A DNA stretch of 64,000 bases. Source: Sanguinoderma infundibulare. Lineage: Eukaryota > Basidiomycota > Agaricomycetes > Polyporales > Polyporaceae. This document shows positions 44,708-54,719 of the stretch, piece by piece. The notes beneath the pieces are model-generated. The model searched no databases. It was not told the DNA's origin and saw nothing but the letters and a program-made list of their open reading frames with translations. The stretch is from NCBI GenBank assembly GCA_032821775.1, contig JAVLRN010000004.1, positions 372,001 through 436,000 of the forward strand, given 5' to 3'. Every line of letters begins with the position of its first letter. Position 1 is the stretch's first letter. The translations under genes and the position numbers were made by a program.

Positions 44708-45061
44708 TGATACGCCTAGGGCGCTAAGAGTAGACCGGGATACCGATCAGAGGGTTAGGTACTAGGGGGGTTGAGTACCAACTCGAAACTGAGGCCCTTC
44801 TGCCACAGCTTGAGTGGTTTATATATTGATAGTTATGAAGTCGTTACTACATTGTGATTACTAGGTCATGGCGGTCATGAGTAATCGTGACTAAGTCGTT
44901 ACTGCATGCTTTGTAAGTATGGGTCCAAGATCGCTAAGCGAACAGTAAGCGAATGTATGTAGTTAGTAATCAAAGGTACACGGATGTGGGAAAGATGACG
45001 GAGCGCTGATAAATACAAGAAGGAAATGAATAAGCGATGAATAAGCACGCTGCGCGTGACA
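44708..45061 (-). repeat. 3' LTR of the gypsy element (354 bp)
   Basis: On the minus strand it starts TGTCACGCGCAGCGTGC right after a purine-rich tract and ends GCGTATCA, giving TG...CA borders. Inside are two related steps with GTCGTTACTACATTG and GTCGTTACTGCATGC. The partner LTR is missing, so the borders are inferred from the tract and the F-box breakpoint. Confidence 0.65.
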
Positions 45062-45064
45062 TGA

Positions 45065-45077
45065 CCCCCTCCTCTAG
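45065..45077 (-). other. Polypurine tract
   Basis: AGAGGAGGGGG on the minus strand, immediately before the TGTCACG start of the LTR, as needed for plus-strand priming. Confidence 0.6.
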
Positions 45078-45149
45078 AATCGAGTCCTCGCGATTCCGTG
45101 GAAATGAACACCCATTGGGGTCACCAACACGTGCCCTGGTCATGACAGT

Positions 45150-45760
45150 TCACGGGTTAGTTAGAAGTCGATACAACCATTCCTGGGAGAACCACACGTA
45201 AGCTTGACAGTAATCGCAATCGCAGATTGAGTCCACATCGGTGAGCCATTCGTCATAGACGTCTTCGAGGGTGTCGTAGCTGTCGAGGTCCATGTAGGGG
45301 TAGAATGCGGGTGGGTACTCGATTTGGATGCGGTACAGGATGTCCCTGATGACGTGTGTGGGATGGTTGAATAGGTATTCAAAGGTGGAGCGGTTATCGA
45401 TGGAATCGAAGTGAAAAGGGATGGTAGCGTGACACTGGCAAGAGGGATACATGATGTAGGGAGGATCGGCTAGTTGTTGCGTGACGAGTGACATGATGGT
45501 CGTCCGTGGAACTCGATGTGGTGAGGGACAAATCGTCCGGTCTTCTTGTACCTGTAGTAGGCGATGGGGTAGTGTTCGGCAAGGTACGAGTGTACGGCGA
45601 TTTTGAAGTGAAGGCAACCACGCTCCTGTAGGTCGTTGAATTCGGAGGTGTTCAAGTACCACTTGTCGGTAAAGATGACGATGATACAGCCAGTACAATG
45701 GGTGCAAGTGCTGCGGAGTTCTAGTAGGTGACGATCAGGGTTGTAGTAGGTGTGAGACAT
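45150..45760 (-). pseudogene. Additional Cys-rich ORF between integrase and 3' LTR, one frameshift
   Basis: Starts ATG 45760 (MSHTYYNPDRHLLELRSTCT) with CTHCTGC and a hydrophobic IIVIF segment, continues SYLAEHYPIAYYRYKKTGRF and HHIEFHG, shifts frame near 45500, then reads MSLVTQQLADPPYIMYPSCQ, ILYRIQIEYPPAFYPYMDLD and SICDCDYCQAYVWFSQEWLY to the stop at 45152-45150. About 200 residues if the shift is repaired on paper. Cys pairs (CTHCTGC, CQC, CDCDYC) could bind zinc. It is not gag, pol or a known env-like protein to my eye. It lies in the element's transcript orientation, 380 nt after the integrase. Confidence 0.5.
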
Positions 45761-46140
45761 GTTCCTACAGTTGATGCCACTTGTTGATCCTTTATATCTC
45801 TTTTCATGTTCCTGCATGTGTCATCGTGAATGTGTAAGAAGGTCCGTGCGTGTATCGTATGTGTAAGCGTATTATAAATAGAGTCTATTGATCACCGGAT
45901 AAATAAGGTGAGCTGACTGAAGGAGGCTAAATATAGTGAAGGAGTGACTAAGTCCGGGAATTCCATTCCTCGCAAGGTGGGTGCGGAATGCCATTCCTGC
46001 CAAGGTGGTATACAATAGAGGTCCCACAGTAACCGGCTATTAAGCTATTGAAGCATTAAGTAGGTCCGGCTTTGTAACCAAGAAGTAACTCTATCTTCGG
46101 TGATTATTAAAGAAATGTATAGTATGGGAACGCTACACAG

Positions 46141-47670
46141 TCACAGGTCCTTATCGGCAACAGCGTCCGATTTCCAGGCAGCATACTTTCGGTGCCACTT
46201 GTCCCAACCTAGCCGTTCTGGATCATGGAAGCGGAGCGTTGCACGTGGTGGGATTACAATCGTAGGTTCTCTTGGAGCAGTAGGATTAGCTTTGTGATAT
46301 GCGTCAGCTAAATCCTTCAGCTTGTACTCCTTGAGAAGCTTGGGGCATGTGATCCACGTGTTTTCCGTGCGCGGTTTCTCTACTTCTCCAATTTTCCATC
46401 TGACTAGGTACTGAATTACACCACTTTTGAATCGTGAATCTAGAACTTCTGCGGGTACTGCCGAATCTCCAACCTTAGCAGGTGCAACTACGGCTGGCCG
46501 CTTCTGGTTAGGGAACTTGGGATCGACAGACGGCTTGAGCAGTATCTCGTTAAAGACTGGGTGTAAGCCCATCAACTTTCGTCCTAGTTTCAGCTCGTAG
46601 GCGGCCTTTCCGATCTTTGACTTGATCTGGAATGGACCCCACCATTTGTGATCGAGCTTCTTACTTGGGCGATCAGTTGTGATATTTAGGGCTGAAAGGT
46701 AAACCCAATCTCCAACTTGATAATCTAGAGATTCTCGACGATGTTCGTCATAGTGGCGTTTCATGGCTTCCTTGGCGAGATTCAGCGCTTGCGCTGACTG
46801 ATCAGAAATCTCCTTCATCCGCTGTGCGAACTGCTCGGCAGATTCATTAGGGACTTCTTTAGCAATCTCTACGTCAGTGAAGGGTTCGAAACCATGATTC
46901 AGGAAGAAAGGGGACTGTCCAGTGGACTCGTGCTTCCGAATCCGATGCGTATACATGGCCATGGAAAGGTGTTCAATCCAGTCTGTCATCTTATGGTTTA
47001 GGAACGCTCGGAGATATGTTTCAATCTCCTGATTGACTCGTTCCGTTTGACCATCGGTTTGTGGATGATAAGCAGTACTGGGATTTCCCACTATACCGAG
47101 CTTCTTGTAGACGTTTTTGACAAACGACGACATGAAGTTAGAGCCTCGGTCTGACCATATGCGGGTCGGCATTGAATGATTCATAACCACATGCTGAATG
47201 AAAAGGTTCGCATAGCCTTCAGAAGAGAGTTCATTGGAGCAAGGGATGGCAATGAAGTCCTTAGACTTCATATCTACGAAGACTAAGACAGCATTCTTTC
47301 CATCAACTAACGGCATTCCAAGTATCATGTCCACGGAGACAAACTCCCAATTACGCGATGGCGTAGGATTAGGATTGAGAGGAGCTGCTCGCTTTTTGTT
47401 ATCAGATTTAGTTACTGCACATGTGGTACACCCTTTGACGTAATCAGCGACATCTTTCTTGATAGAATGCCACCAATAAGAGCGTTGGACGAGCTCTTGC
47501 GTCTTTTTCTGACCAGGGTGTCTGGCAGTTACCGAATCATGATGCGATTGAATAATGCGTCCAATCAACGAGCGATCGTGTTCAGGAACGATTATCCTCC
47601 CCCTCCTATAGATGAAACCGTCCTCGTGTTTCTCGAACATCGGGTTTTGCCGTTCAAGTTCCTGCAACAC
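46141..47670 (-). CDS. Integrase with C-terminal chromodomain (gypsy pol, 3' part)
   Basis: An N-terminal HHCC zinc site (SHHDSVTARHPG with CTTCAVTK) precedes the catalytic core: FVSVDMILGMP (D), IWSDRGSNFMSSF (D) and TERVNQEIETYLRAFL (E). A GPY/F-like segment (KWWGPFQIKSKIGKAAYELK) and a chromodomain (GVIQYLVRWKIGE, ENTWIT) follow, as in chromoviruses, where the chromodomain steers insertion to certain chromatin. The frame is open from 47670 to the stop at 46141. Upstream, the coding sense extends back to about 47700 (VPIQEASVLQELERQ), so the ATG at 47670 is only the first Met of a domain normally fused to RNase H. Confidence 0.9.
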   Translation of the reverse strand: MLQELERQNPMFEKHEDGFIYRRGRIIVPEHDRSLIGRIIQSHHDSVTARHPGQKKTQELVQRSYWWHSIKKDVADYVKGCTTCAVTKSDNKKRAAPLNPNPTPSRNWEFVSVDMILGMPLVDGKNAVLVFVDMKSKDFIAIPCSNELSSEGYANLFIQHVVMNHSMPTRIWSDRGSNFMSSFVKNVYKKLGIVGNPSTAYHPQTDGQTERVNQEIETYLRAFLNHKMTDWIEHLSMAMYTHRIRKHESTGQSPFFLNHGFEPFTDVEIAKEVPNESAEQFAQRMKEISDQSAQALNLAKEAMKRHYDEHRRESLDYQVGDWVYLSALNITTDRPSKKLDHKWWGPFQIKSKIGKAAYELKLGRKLMGLHPVFNEILLKPSVDPKFPNQKRPAVVAPAKVGDSAVPAEVLDSRFKSGVIQYLVRWKIGEVEKPRTENTWITCPKLLKEYKLKDLADAYHKANPTAPREPTIVIPPRATLRFHDPERLGWDKWHRKYAAWKSDAVADKDL

Positions 47671-50075
47671 AGATGCTTCTTGAATAGGTACGAAGCTTTG
47701 ATTGCTTCGATGAGATTTGATACCCCATCAATCTGAGTTACACGAAACCATTCAGGCTTTAAAAGGGTAATAGCATCGTTTTGGTTCATATCGTCCGAAT
47801 GATCTGGACGTCTGGATAGACTATCAACCTTTTTCATAGTTGAACCCGGTTTGTGTACGAGTTCAAAATCGAAATCCTGAAGATCTATTTGCCATCTGGC
47901 TTGACGCGTGTTGAGTTTCTGCGGCTTTCGGAAATACCCAAGATTCTGATGGTCATTCTGAATCTCAAAGGTTTGCCGCGCGCCAAGTAGGAAATGTCGC
48001 CACTCGTCCAGCGCAGTATGCACTGAAAGGAGTTCACGATCCCAGATGTCATAGTTCTTTTCGGCAGGAGTTAACGATTTCGATAGGTAAGCAAGGGGTT
48101 TCCATTGTCCATCTTGCAATTGCAAAAGCACAGCTCCGATCGCAAACTGCGAGGCATCGCATTCAACTCTGAACTTGTCATCGTCGTTTGGTATGGCGAG
48201 GATAGGGAATGTGGTGATGGCAAGTTTGAGTTGTTCGAATGCGGCTTGCTCATTAGAAGTCCATTGCCAATCGACTTTACCAGTAAGTCGATTTAGTGGT
48301 GCGGCGATCTTTGAGAAATCTTTGATAAACTTTCGGTAGAAGTTGACAAAACCGAGGAATTCCTGGACATGTCGCTTCTCGGTAGGTATCGGCCAATCAG
48401 CGATTCCTGCGACTTTCACAGGGTCCATCTCGATTTTTCCCGGAGAAATGATGTGTCCGAGGTACTCGGTGCGCTGAGTCTCGAATTCACACTTCTCGGG
48501 TTTACACGAAAGTCTATTTTCTCGTAGGATCTGTAGGACTTTTCGCACAACTTGACGGTGTTCTTCTAATGTAGAAGTAAAAATGAGGATATCATCTAGA
48601 TAGACAATAACTTTTCCCAGCAAGATCAACTCGCGGAAAATATCGTTCATCATCATCTGAAACATAGCAGGGGAATTGGATAGTCCAAAGAACATGACAA
48701 GGGGCTCATAGAGTCCGCGGTTGGTAATGAATGCGGCTTTTTCCTCATCACCATTCTGCATTCGGATATTGTTGTATCCCCATCGGATGTCTAGCTTAGA
48801 GTAGTAATTGGCACCCTTGAGCTTGTCGAGTAGCTCATTGATTAGGGGCAATGGGTACTTATTCTTTTTTGTCATGGAGTTAAGCTTCCGATAGTCCTGG
48901 ACAGGACGAAGCTTTCCATCCTTTTTCTTGACAAAGAAGAATGGCACACCCCAAGGAGATTTCGATGTGCGAATTCTCCCTGTACTAAGGTTTTCCTCTA
49001 AGAATTCATCCAATTTCTGCTGTTCCTCGAGAGTCATGGGATAGAGCTTTCCACAATAGGGTTTAGCGTCAGGTAAAAGTTCAATGACGTGATCATATGG
49101 ACGATGTTCAGGTAGTGTATTGAACGAACGCTCCTCGAATACGTCAGAGTAATCCCTATAGTGTTCAGGGACCGACTCTTCGAACGTCTTAGATCCTTTT
49201 GTAGCATGATCTTTGATAGCAAGATCCATAGCAACGCTTTGCCTACGTATTCGCTCTGATCGAGACTGTAAGTACTGCTTGGTATGTAGCATGAAGATTC
49301 GTTCGTCATCGGATAAAATGCGTTCACAGGTAGAAGGACATCGATCGAACTCGATGGTTTTCTTCTTCCAATCGATCATCGGGTTATGGTGATTGATCCA
49401 CTTGTGTCCGAGGAATAAATCAGCTTTTCTGAGATCTGTGACTAAGAACTGCATTTTTTCTTGGTGATTTCCGATGCGTACAAATAGTTCAACATAGTGG
49501 GTGATTAATCCACCAGTGTTGGCTGAACCGTCTGCATTGTAGACTTCAATGGCTTCCGGAAAGGGAACCATCTCTAGTCCAAATCTTTGTACTAAATCTC
49601 GATGTACGTATGACCCAGTACAGCCAGTGTCCACAAGACCAACAAGATCCAAAGTGCGATTGGTTTTGGGATCTATGATGGTTAAAGGAACGTCTAGCTG
49701 TCGGCGACCTCCGAGACCGCGTGTTACAGCAAATAACTTAGGTCTGGTCATTGTGATCGAAAAGGCGTTAGTTTTGACTTTGGGTGTCTGCACACTAGAC
49801 GCTTTTTTCGATGTTTTTGGATTTTTTGAAGAGAAATTAAGCACGGATTCCCGTCCGCCGCGCTGATCATTGCCTGTATGTTGGCTCCGATGATCAGACG
49901 TCTCTTCGGTAGTAGTACGATGTAAAAGTACAGTAGTGTCCATATCAGTATGTAGGTTTTTCTGTTTTTCTGTATCCGAGACAGGTAAAGGAAATGGTAC
50001 TGTAACGAGAGGTGTACATAAGGAATCTATAGTAAAAGTGTCATTCAAGATAGGGTGCTCGAAGGGTGTGCTCAC
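47592..50075 (-). CDS. Gypsy pol: aspartic protease, reverse transcriptase, RNase H
   Basis: Open from the gag overlap to 47592. An N-terminal linker is followed by a retropepsin site VGLVDTGCTGSYVHRD, then RT blocks KLDIRWGYNNIRM, FGLSNSPAMFQMMM and IVYLDDILIF (YLDD catalytic box), and RNase H blocks FRVECDASQFAIGAVLLQ, ELLSVHTALDEWRHF and QNDHQNLGYF. The frame begins at GTG 50075 and overlaps the gag stop by two bases (GTGA), one base back from the gag frame, so a -1 slip or reinitiation is needed. At about 47700 the sense moves to another frame and continues in the integrase; this ORF then ends in 25 unrelated residues. The shift is most likely a mutation. Confidence 0.9.
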   Translation of the reverse strand: MSTPFEHPILNDTFTIDSLCTPLVTVPFPLPVSDTEKQKNLHTDMDTTVLLHRTTTEETSDHRSQHTGNDQRGGRESVLNFSSKNPKTSKKASSVQTPKVKTNAFSITMTRPKLFAVTRGLGGRRQLDVPLTIIDPKTNRTLDLVGLVDTGCTGSYVHRDLVQRFGLEMVPFPEAIEVYNADGSANTGGLITHYVELFVRIGNHQEKMQFLVTDLRKADLFLGHKWINHHNPMIDWKKKTIEFDRCPSTCERILSDDERIFMLHTKQYLQSRSERIRRQSVAMDLAIKDHATKGSKTFEESVPEHYRDYSDVFEERSFNTLPEHRPYDHVIELLPDAKPYCGKLYPMTLEEQQKLDEFLEENLSTGRIRTSKSPWGVPFFFVKKKDGKLRPVQDYRKLNSMTKKNKYPLPLINELLDKLKGANYYSKLDIRWGYNNIRMQNGDEEKAAFITNRGLYEPLVMFFGLSNSPAMFQMMMNDIFRELILLGKVIVYLDDILIFTSTLEEHRQVVRKVLQILRENRLSCKPEKCEFETQRTEYLGHIISPGKIEMDPVKVAGIADWPIPTEKRHVQEFLGFVNFYRKFIKDFSKIAAPLNRLTGKVDWQWTSNEQAAFEQLKLAITTFPILAIPNDDDKFRVECDASQFAIGAVLLQLQDGQWKPLAYLSKSLTPAEKNYDIWDRELLSVHTALDEWRHFLLGARQTFEIQNDHQNLGYFRKPQKLNTRQARWQIDLQDFDFELVHKPGSTMKKVDSLSRRPDHSDDMNQNDAITLLKPEWFRVTQIDGVSNLIEAIKASYLFKKHLCCRNLNGKTRCSRNTRTVSSIGGGG

Positions 50076-51103
50076 TCCGAGCTCTCGGTGAAATCCTCGA
50101 CAATGGGGTAAGGGGATGCTTCGTCTTCTTGCTCTACTCCGCTGAGTATGTCCGTGAGTTCTTCAGGATTTTCGAGCGCAAAGCGTCGAAGTTGTTCCTG
50201 GAAGAAATCAAAACCTTCATCGCTACTCTCCCAAACTCGTATAGCCTGTCCGCGGTTGGGGAAATGCCAACGATCACCACAAGTGCCTTTAGCCTTGCGC
50301 GGCTGCTTGCACTTCTTGCAGATCGCGTTGCCAATCCAATCTAGATCCATAGGTTGACCCTGACCACTTCTTCCATAGTAGATAGTACCTGTGCCGGTGT
50401 GATGATCTCCTCGGCGTTCAGGTGCTTGGTGAGCAGGTCTGAAAGGTACTTTTGGAGTAGGGGTGGTGGGATGGCGCTGGTGAGTGTTCGAGGAAGATGA
50501 CGATGTCAATGGCCGCTGGTACTGCCATGATATGGCTTGCGCCATGTATTGATGTCGAGAGTCGTCGATCTTCTCGATGCACGTCTTCCAACCTGTTTCA
50601 GGGTGGGCAGGATCTCGGTAGTCGGTCGGACCTGGGGAATTGCCGGTGTCATGGATGCGCTCGATGATCTGCTGGTCACAGGCACGCTTGCACAAGTTGA
50701 CAACCTGTGCGGTGTTGAGTGTATACCCGGCCTTGGAACAGAGATCTTCAAACTCTCGAAAGAAAGTCTGTGCATCTCGACCCTTCATACGATACTGTTC
50801 CAGCTGGTACTGAGCTGTGACAGCTTCGTTCGGGTCCTTGAACGTTGCATCCATGGTAGCCCAAAAGGCTCTATCATCCTGGAAGGTTCAAGCGTTTGGA
50901 TAGGTTGCGGTATTGAAATGGGCCTTTGTGAATGCGAGTCTCCATCCATCGATCGCAGAATTGCCTCGGCAGAGAGCAATTATTGAAGAGATGCCATTAT
51001 CTTTGTCAGCGCCGGCCACGTATACGGAAACGTCGGATTTCCACGTAGCGTACTTCGCTCGGTCGCCGTCGAAGTCTGCGGGGATAGGGATCTTGATTCG
51101 CAC
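50072..51103 (-). pseudogene. Gypsy gag, one premature stop
   Basis: The N-terminal part reads PIPADFDGDRAKYATWKSDV and WRLAFTKAHFNTATYPNA, then TGA (50890-50888), then TFQDDRAFWATMDATFKDPN and QYRMKGRDAQTFFREFEDLC, the retrotransposon gag capsid motif. A Cys/His segment (CKKCKQPRKAKGTC) lies near the C-terminus, which is acidic. The stop replaces the Trp of NAWTFQDD (TGG to TGA). A product from the ATG at 50854 would lack the first third. Confidence 0.8.
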
Positions 51104-51469
51104 ACAATTCCAACGTAGTACACTGTATATGCTGGTCAGCCGGCGGGGATAAAATGATATAAGTGCTGTTGGGCCGGTCGGGGCCGGCCTTTGGACTGTA
51201 GTCGAGACTGTCTACCGGCCGAGCAGTTCTGATATTATGAAGACTATCCACCGGCCGAGCAGTACTGATATAATCCATGTTCTAGCGGTGTACCGTTGCT
51301 GTTTTCACCCCTGATAGGTGCCAATTAAATCTACCATTCAAATTTGCTTCAGTGCGCATTGATATGAGGAGCAGTTACCCGACTATCGGAGATGCAATAG
51401 GGGCCCTAGGTATGGAAACATCTGCCCATATCTCCACCAATTCTTCACATAATTGTGCGCTGAAGGGTG

Positions 51470-51720
51470 GGTTGGAATCGTGATTTTTATCTGGTTCCAG
51501 CGAGCCCTTGATTGCAATGATGCTACTGTTGGTTGCCCAGATATTGCGATCCTGTCCTCCCCGGGAGGAGGAGGGGTCACCATATCTCAGCAATCAGACC
51601 TCGGATCGCCTTGTTTTTGGTTCCTGCTCGTAGTTACTGATGTCTAGTTTATGGGACCATTAATGTTGCCTCGCTGCATTCGCTGTATGTATGTCAGCTA
51701 TGCGGGCAAATACTGCTTTC
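51470..51720 (+). repeat. Diverged relative of the palindrome arm
   Basis: GGTTCCAGCGAGCCCTTGAT, CCTGTCCTCCcGGGAGGAG and CCATATCTCAGCAATCAGAC follow the same order as 41985-42215 (GTTCCAACGAGCCCTTGAAC, TCCTCCTGCCAGGAGG, CCATATCTCAGGATTGAGAC). A single arm here, without inverted partner. Confidence 0.6.
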
Positions 51721-53960
51721 CGGCCGGGTGGCATAGCCACACACATGCATCGGCCGGCCAGCATGCAACTGTTAACGCAGGTATACTTATCGCTTTTCGC
51801 AGAGCCATACTAATATTTCTGTGGCTGGGTTCCATCCATCGGAGTTCACGAACCTACATGGATTCTCCGGAGTACTATCCACGGCACCGCATACCAGGTG
51901 AGTAGTGACGTCCGGCCGTGCAGCGTAGCCCCGTACATGTACTCGCCGGCCGGAGTGCAACCTTTAATACAGGTATGCATCTCTTCCAGGGCCCCGGAGC
52001 GCTTCTGCTTGATTGGTGTACTCCGGCTGAATGACATTATGCTCTGTTGCCGTTAGGCTTGCTGGCAGTAGGCATCACCTTCCTCAGTCCACCATACCTC
52101 AGGCATTCCCTCTCCGGTGACCGGCCGCATGGCATTTCCCATGACTGGTTAGCCACGGCCGTGCGGCATCGACATTCGCACCAGCTGACCGCCCGGAGTG
52201 TGATGTATTATTTAAAGTAAGTATTCATTGGAAGTCGCATGTTACATAGCAGTGCTACACCGGGGAGGGTCCGGGACTGGATCTGCCCACTCCGGAGCAC
52301 ATGTCAACTAACATTGAATTTCTTCTCGCCCATTTCATATACATGCTCATGCCTGTCACCTATCTGAGCGATATTCATCGTGGTACAAACCACCTGGCTA
52401 TCGAAGTCTGTTTACACATTTCATAATGTGAGTGACTTAATAGTGCTACTGCTACAAGCTGCCGTGGCATAGTGGTCTACGCGTCTTCATGAGCGCTACC
52501 TGCACTCGTGAAGCTCTGGGTTCGATTCCCACCACGGTCCTGAACCACAATTGTAGCATGTTTTTTTCTAGATGAACCGTGCTCAATAGCACGACCGGGG
52601 TGTCCGCTCTGCAATACCCTCGGTCACATGTTCGATTACTAGGGTCCATTTGCACAATTATTAATTTGAGCAACTCAATAGGTCTTTAATAGTGAGGCGA
52701 CTGGTACTCGCAAATGTCACCCGCCCTGGATGCGACATCCCAAAACAGGTATGTGCGCACGTCGACTCTCCGACTGACATTTCATTGTTCTAAACACATG
52801 TATTGCCGCACACTAGGTCGTGCTGCCTGACGGGAGGGGGGGCCGGCCGGATGGCGTTCGTGGCGGCTGTCTGCGTCTGGCCGTGCATGGTTCGTACACA
52901 CAGATGTCACCCGCCCGGGTTGCAATCTCGTATTCCAGTTATGTGTGCACCTCGACTCTCCGAAAATTCTCTGTGTGCTCTGACCGCTCAAGTTACTGAT
53001 ATTTTATTCATCCGGACACGTTTATTGCAGTACAGAAGTTCGTGATCCCTCATCGGGGGGGGGACCGGCCGGATGGCATTCGTGGGTGCCCTCCGCATCC
53101 GGCCGTACACGGTTCGTACTGGCAAATGTCACCCGCCCGGGATACGACGTCGTATTACAGGTATGTGTGCACCTCGACTCTCCGAATATTTTTTCTACGT
53201 TGTCTGATGGCTCCGACTAACTTTTTATTCTTCCAGACACGTTTATTGCAGGACAGCAGTGTGCAATCCCTGACCGGGGTGGGGACCGGTCGGATGGCAT
53301 CTGTGGCAGCTGTCGGCGCCCGGCCGTGCACAGTTCGTACACACAGATGTCACCCGCCCGGGATGCGACGTCGTATTACAGGTATGTGTGCACCTCGACT
53401 GTCCGACTCTTGTCTGCGTCATCCGACGACTCCAACTGACATTTTATTCTTCCGGACACGTTTATTGCAGGACAGCAGTGTGCGATCCCTGACCGGGGTG
53501 GGGACCGGTCGGATGGCATTTGTGGCGGCTGTCGGCACCCGGCCGTGCACAGTTCGTACACACAGATGTCACCCGCCCGGGATGTGACGTCGTATTACAG
53601 GTATGTGTGCACCTCGACTGTCCGACCTTTGTCTGCATCATCCGACGACTCCGACTGACATTTTATTCTTCCGGACACGTTTATTGCAGTGCAGTAGTTT
53701 GTGATCCCTCACCCAGGTCGGGACGGGTCGGATGGCATCTGTGGCGGCTGTCTGCGCCCGGCCGTGCGTGGTTTGTACGCACAAACGTACTAATTCTTCG
53801 CTGGACATAAGTAGATACTGGGGTGAGATGTAAGTAGTAGCGCGAGGTGGAATGCAAATAAAATCAATCATCAGTTGCCAGCCATGGTCACATTGGAAAC
53901 AGAAGGAGTCCGGAGGTGGTAAAAACGTCCACCCCCCACGTGCAACATTGTAATATAGGT
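51690..53960 (+). repeat. Tandem array of ~220-bp units with splice-like borders
   Basis: Well-conserved units start with GTATGTGTGCACCTCGACT at 53161, 53382 and 53601 (period 219-221) and with variants at 52749 and 52939. Each runs through CTCCGACTAAC or CTGAC, TTTATTCTTCC, GTTTATTGCAG, GACCGGGGTGGGGACCGGTC, CACAGATGTCACCCGCCCGG and TTACAG before the next GTATGT. More diverged units lie to the left (about 51700, 51905, 52125) and right (to about 53960). An open frame crosses three units only because the period is divisible by three. Confidence 0.8.
52461..52538 (+). tRNA. tRNA-like gene, identity uncertain
   Basis: The ends GCCGTGG and CCACGGT pair over seven positions (one G-U). Box A-like GGCATAGTGGTC and box B GGTTCGATTCCC are well placed, with T-arm TGGG/CCCA. 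CTTCA and TGAAG could pair around a long anticodon loop that would include a short intron. TTTTTTT at about 52560 would stop Pol III. D- and T-stems are one pair short, so it may be a tRNA-derived repeat rather than a working tRNA. Confidence 0.45.
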
Positions 53961-53995
53961 AGCTATGCATGTCAAGTCCGCGATGCTCCTCTGTC

Positions 53996-54719
53996 TCAGC
54001 GATCTTCTCCATCCTCTGCCAACCCCATCTCCAATGTACTCCAGATGGTCATGGCTATGTGGGCTCTCGACGTAACGATAACGCCGTATGCTCCCCAGTG
54101 TTCAGGTGCGTAACTGAGGGCTGCAGAACGAGCAGTGCGCATCCGAGTATCGAGCGCTTCCAACTCGGCAACGTCAGCAGATAGCTCTGCCTGCTGCTCC
54201 CGAAGATACCGGAGCACGTCGTCCCTATGTCTGTCCATGTACCCCTCTTGCGTGAAAGGCTCCGGAGCAACACCGGTGGCCGGAAGTTCCGGATTCGATA
54301 TCTCCTCTGGAGATAACATATTACCTAAAAGCGAAAAGCTAGGCCTCCTCGGGTCACTGACATGGTGACAACCTAAAACGCTTAATGATCATGTACCTAG
54401 CATCTATTCCTCGGCTGGGAGCCCCATCCGGAGCTCCGGGGCATACGCTTGCAGTATCTGTTGCGCCGGCATTCTCGTCGAGGTCTTCATCCGTCCCGTA
54501 ATCCACCAACATTGATGTCGCGAGCTGAGGGTCGCAGCTGTCTTTGTCACGCAACACGCCAGCCAAGCTATCACACCTGTAATCCACGAATGCGGATTGG
54601 CGGTCTGTTGTCGAAGCTGGGGGCTCCGAAGGAGAGCCGTCGCCGTCACCCGGGTCGGAGTCTGAGCTGTACATGACCATCGCGGATATGTTGGCCCACT
54701 CCTCACTGTCCATGAACAA
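53996..54719 (-). CDS. Small acidic hypothetical protein, splicing uncertain
   Basis: Two open blocks on the minus strand: 54719-54354 (MFMDSEEWANISAMVMYSSD, SDPGDGDGSPSEPPAS, LATSMLVDYGTDEDLDENAG) and 54319-53996 (MLSPEEISNPELPATGV, then a predicted coiled coil DDVLRYLREQQAELSADVAE and LEALDTRMRTARSAA). AGGTAC and TTTTAG borders between them suggest an intron, but the phase does not work with the sites I can see. Upstream (to about 55250) further splice-like borders occur. No known domain. It lies head-to-head with the large gene at 55448. Confidence 0.35.

Larger units (their letters stand above)
44708..51103 (-). mobile_element. Ty3/gypsy chromovirus, minus strand, 5' LTR not visible
   Basis: Order along the minus strand: gag (51103-50072), protease/RT/RNase H (50075-47592), integrase with chromodomain (47670-46141), an extra Cys-rich ORF (45760-45150), polypurine tract (about 45077-45065) and 3' LTR (45061-44708). 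The matching 5' LTR was searched for right of gag and not seen, so the element is 5'-truncated or rearranged. Three lesions are visible: a TGA in gag, a frameshift between RNase H and integrase, and a frameshift in the extra ORF. It interrupts an F-box gene exactly at the start of exon 2. Confidence 0.9.

Noticed and set aside
50506..50986. Plus-strand open frames opposite gag
   Set aside because: Shadows of the gag frame on the other strand.
51104..51470. 5' LTR of the gypsy element
   Set aside because: No match to TGTCACGCGCAGCG or to the LTR end GCGTATCA in this interval.
52570..52660. Second tRNA gene (GACCGGGGTGTCC...GGTTC-like)
   Set aside because: No acceptor stem or T-stem pairs; judged a chance box B-like match.
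53042..53587. 181-codon open frame on the plus strand
   Set aside because: It crosses three ~220-bp satellite units; it is open only because the period is divisible by three, and it repeats itself.
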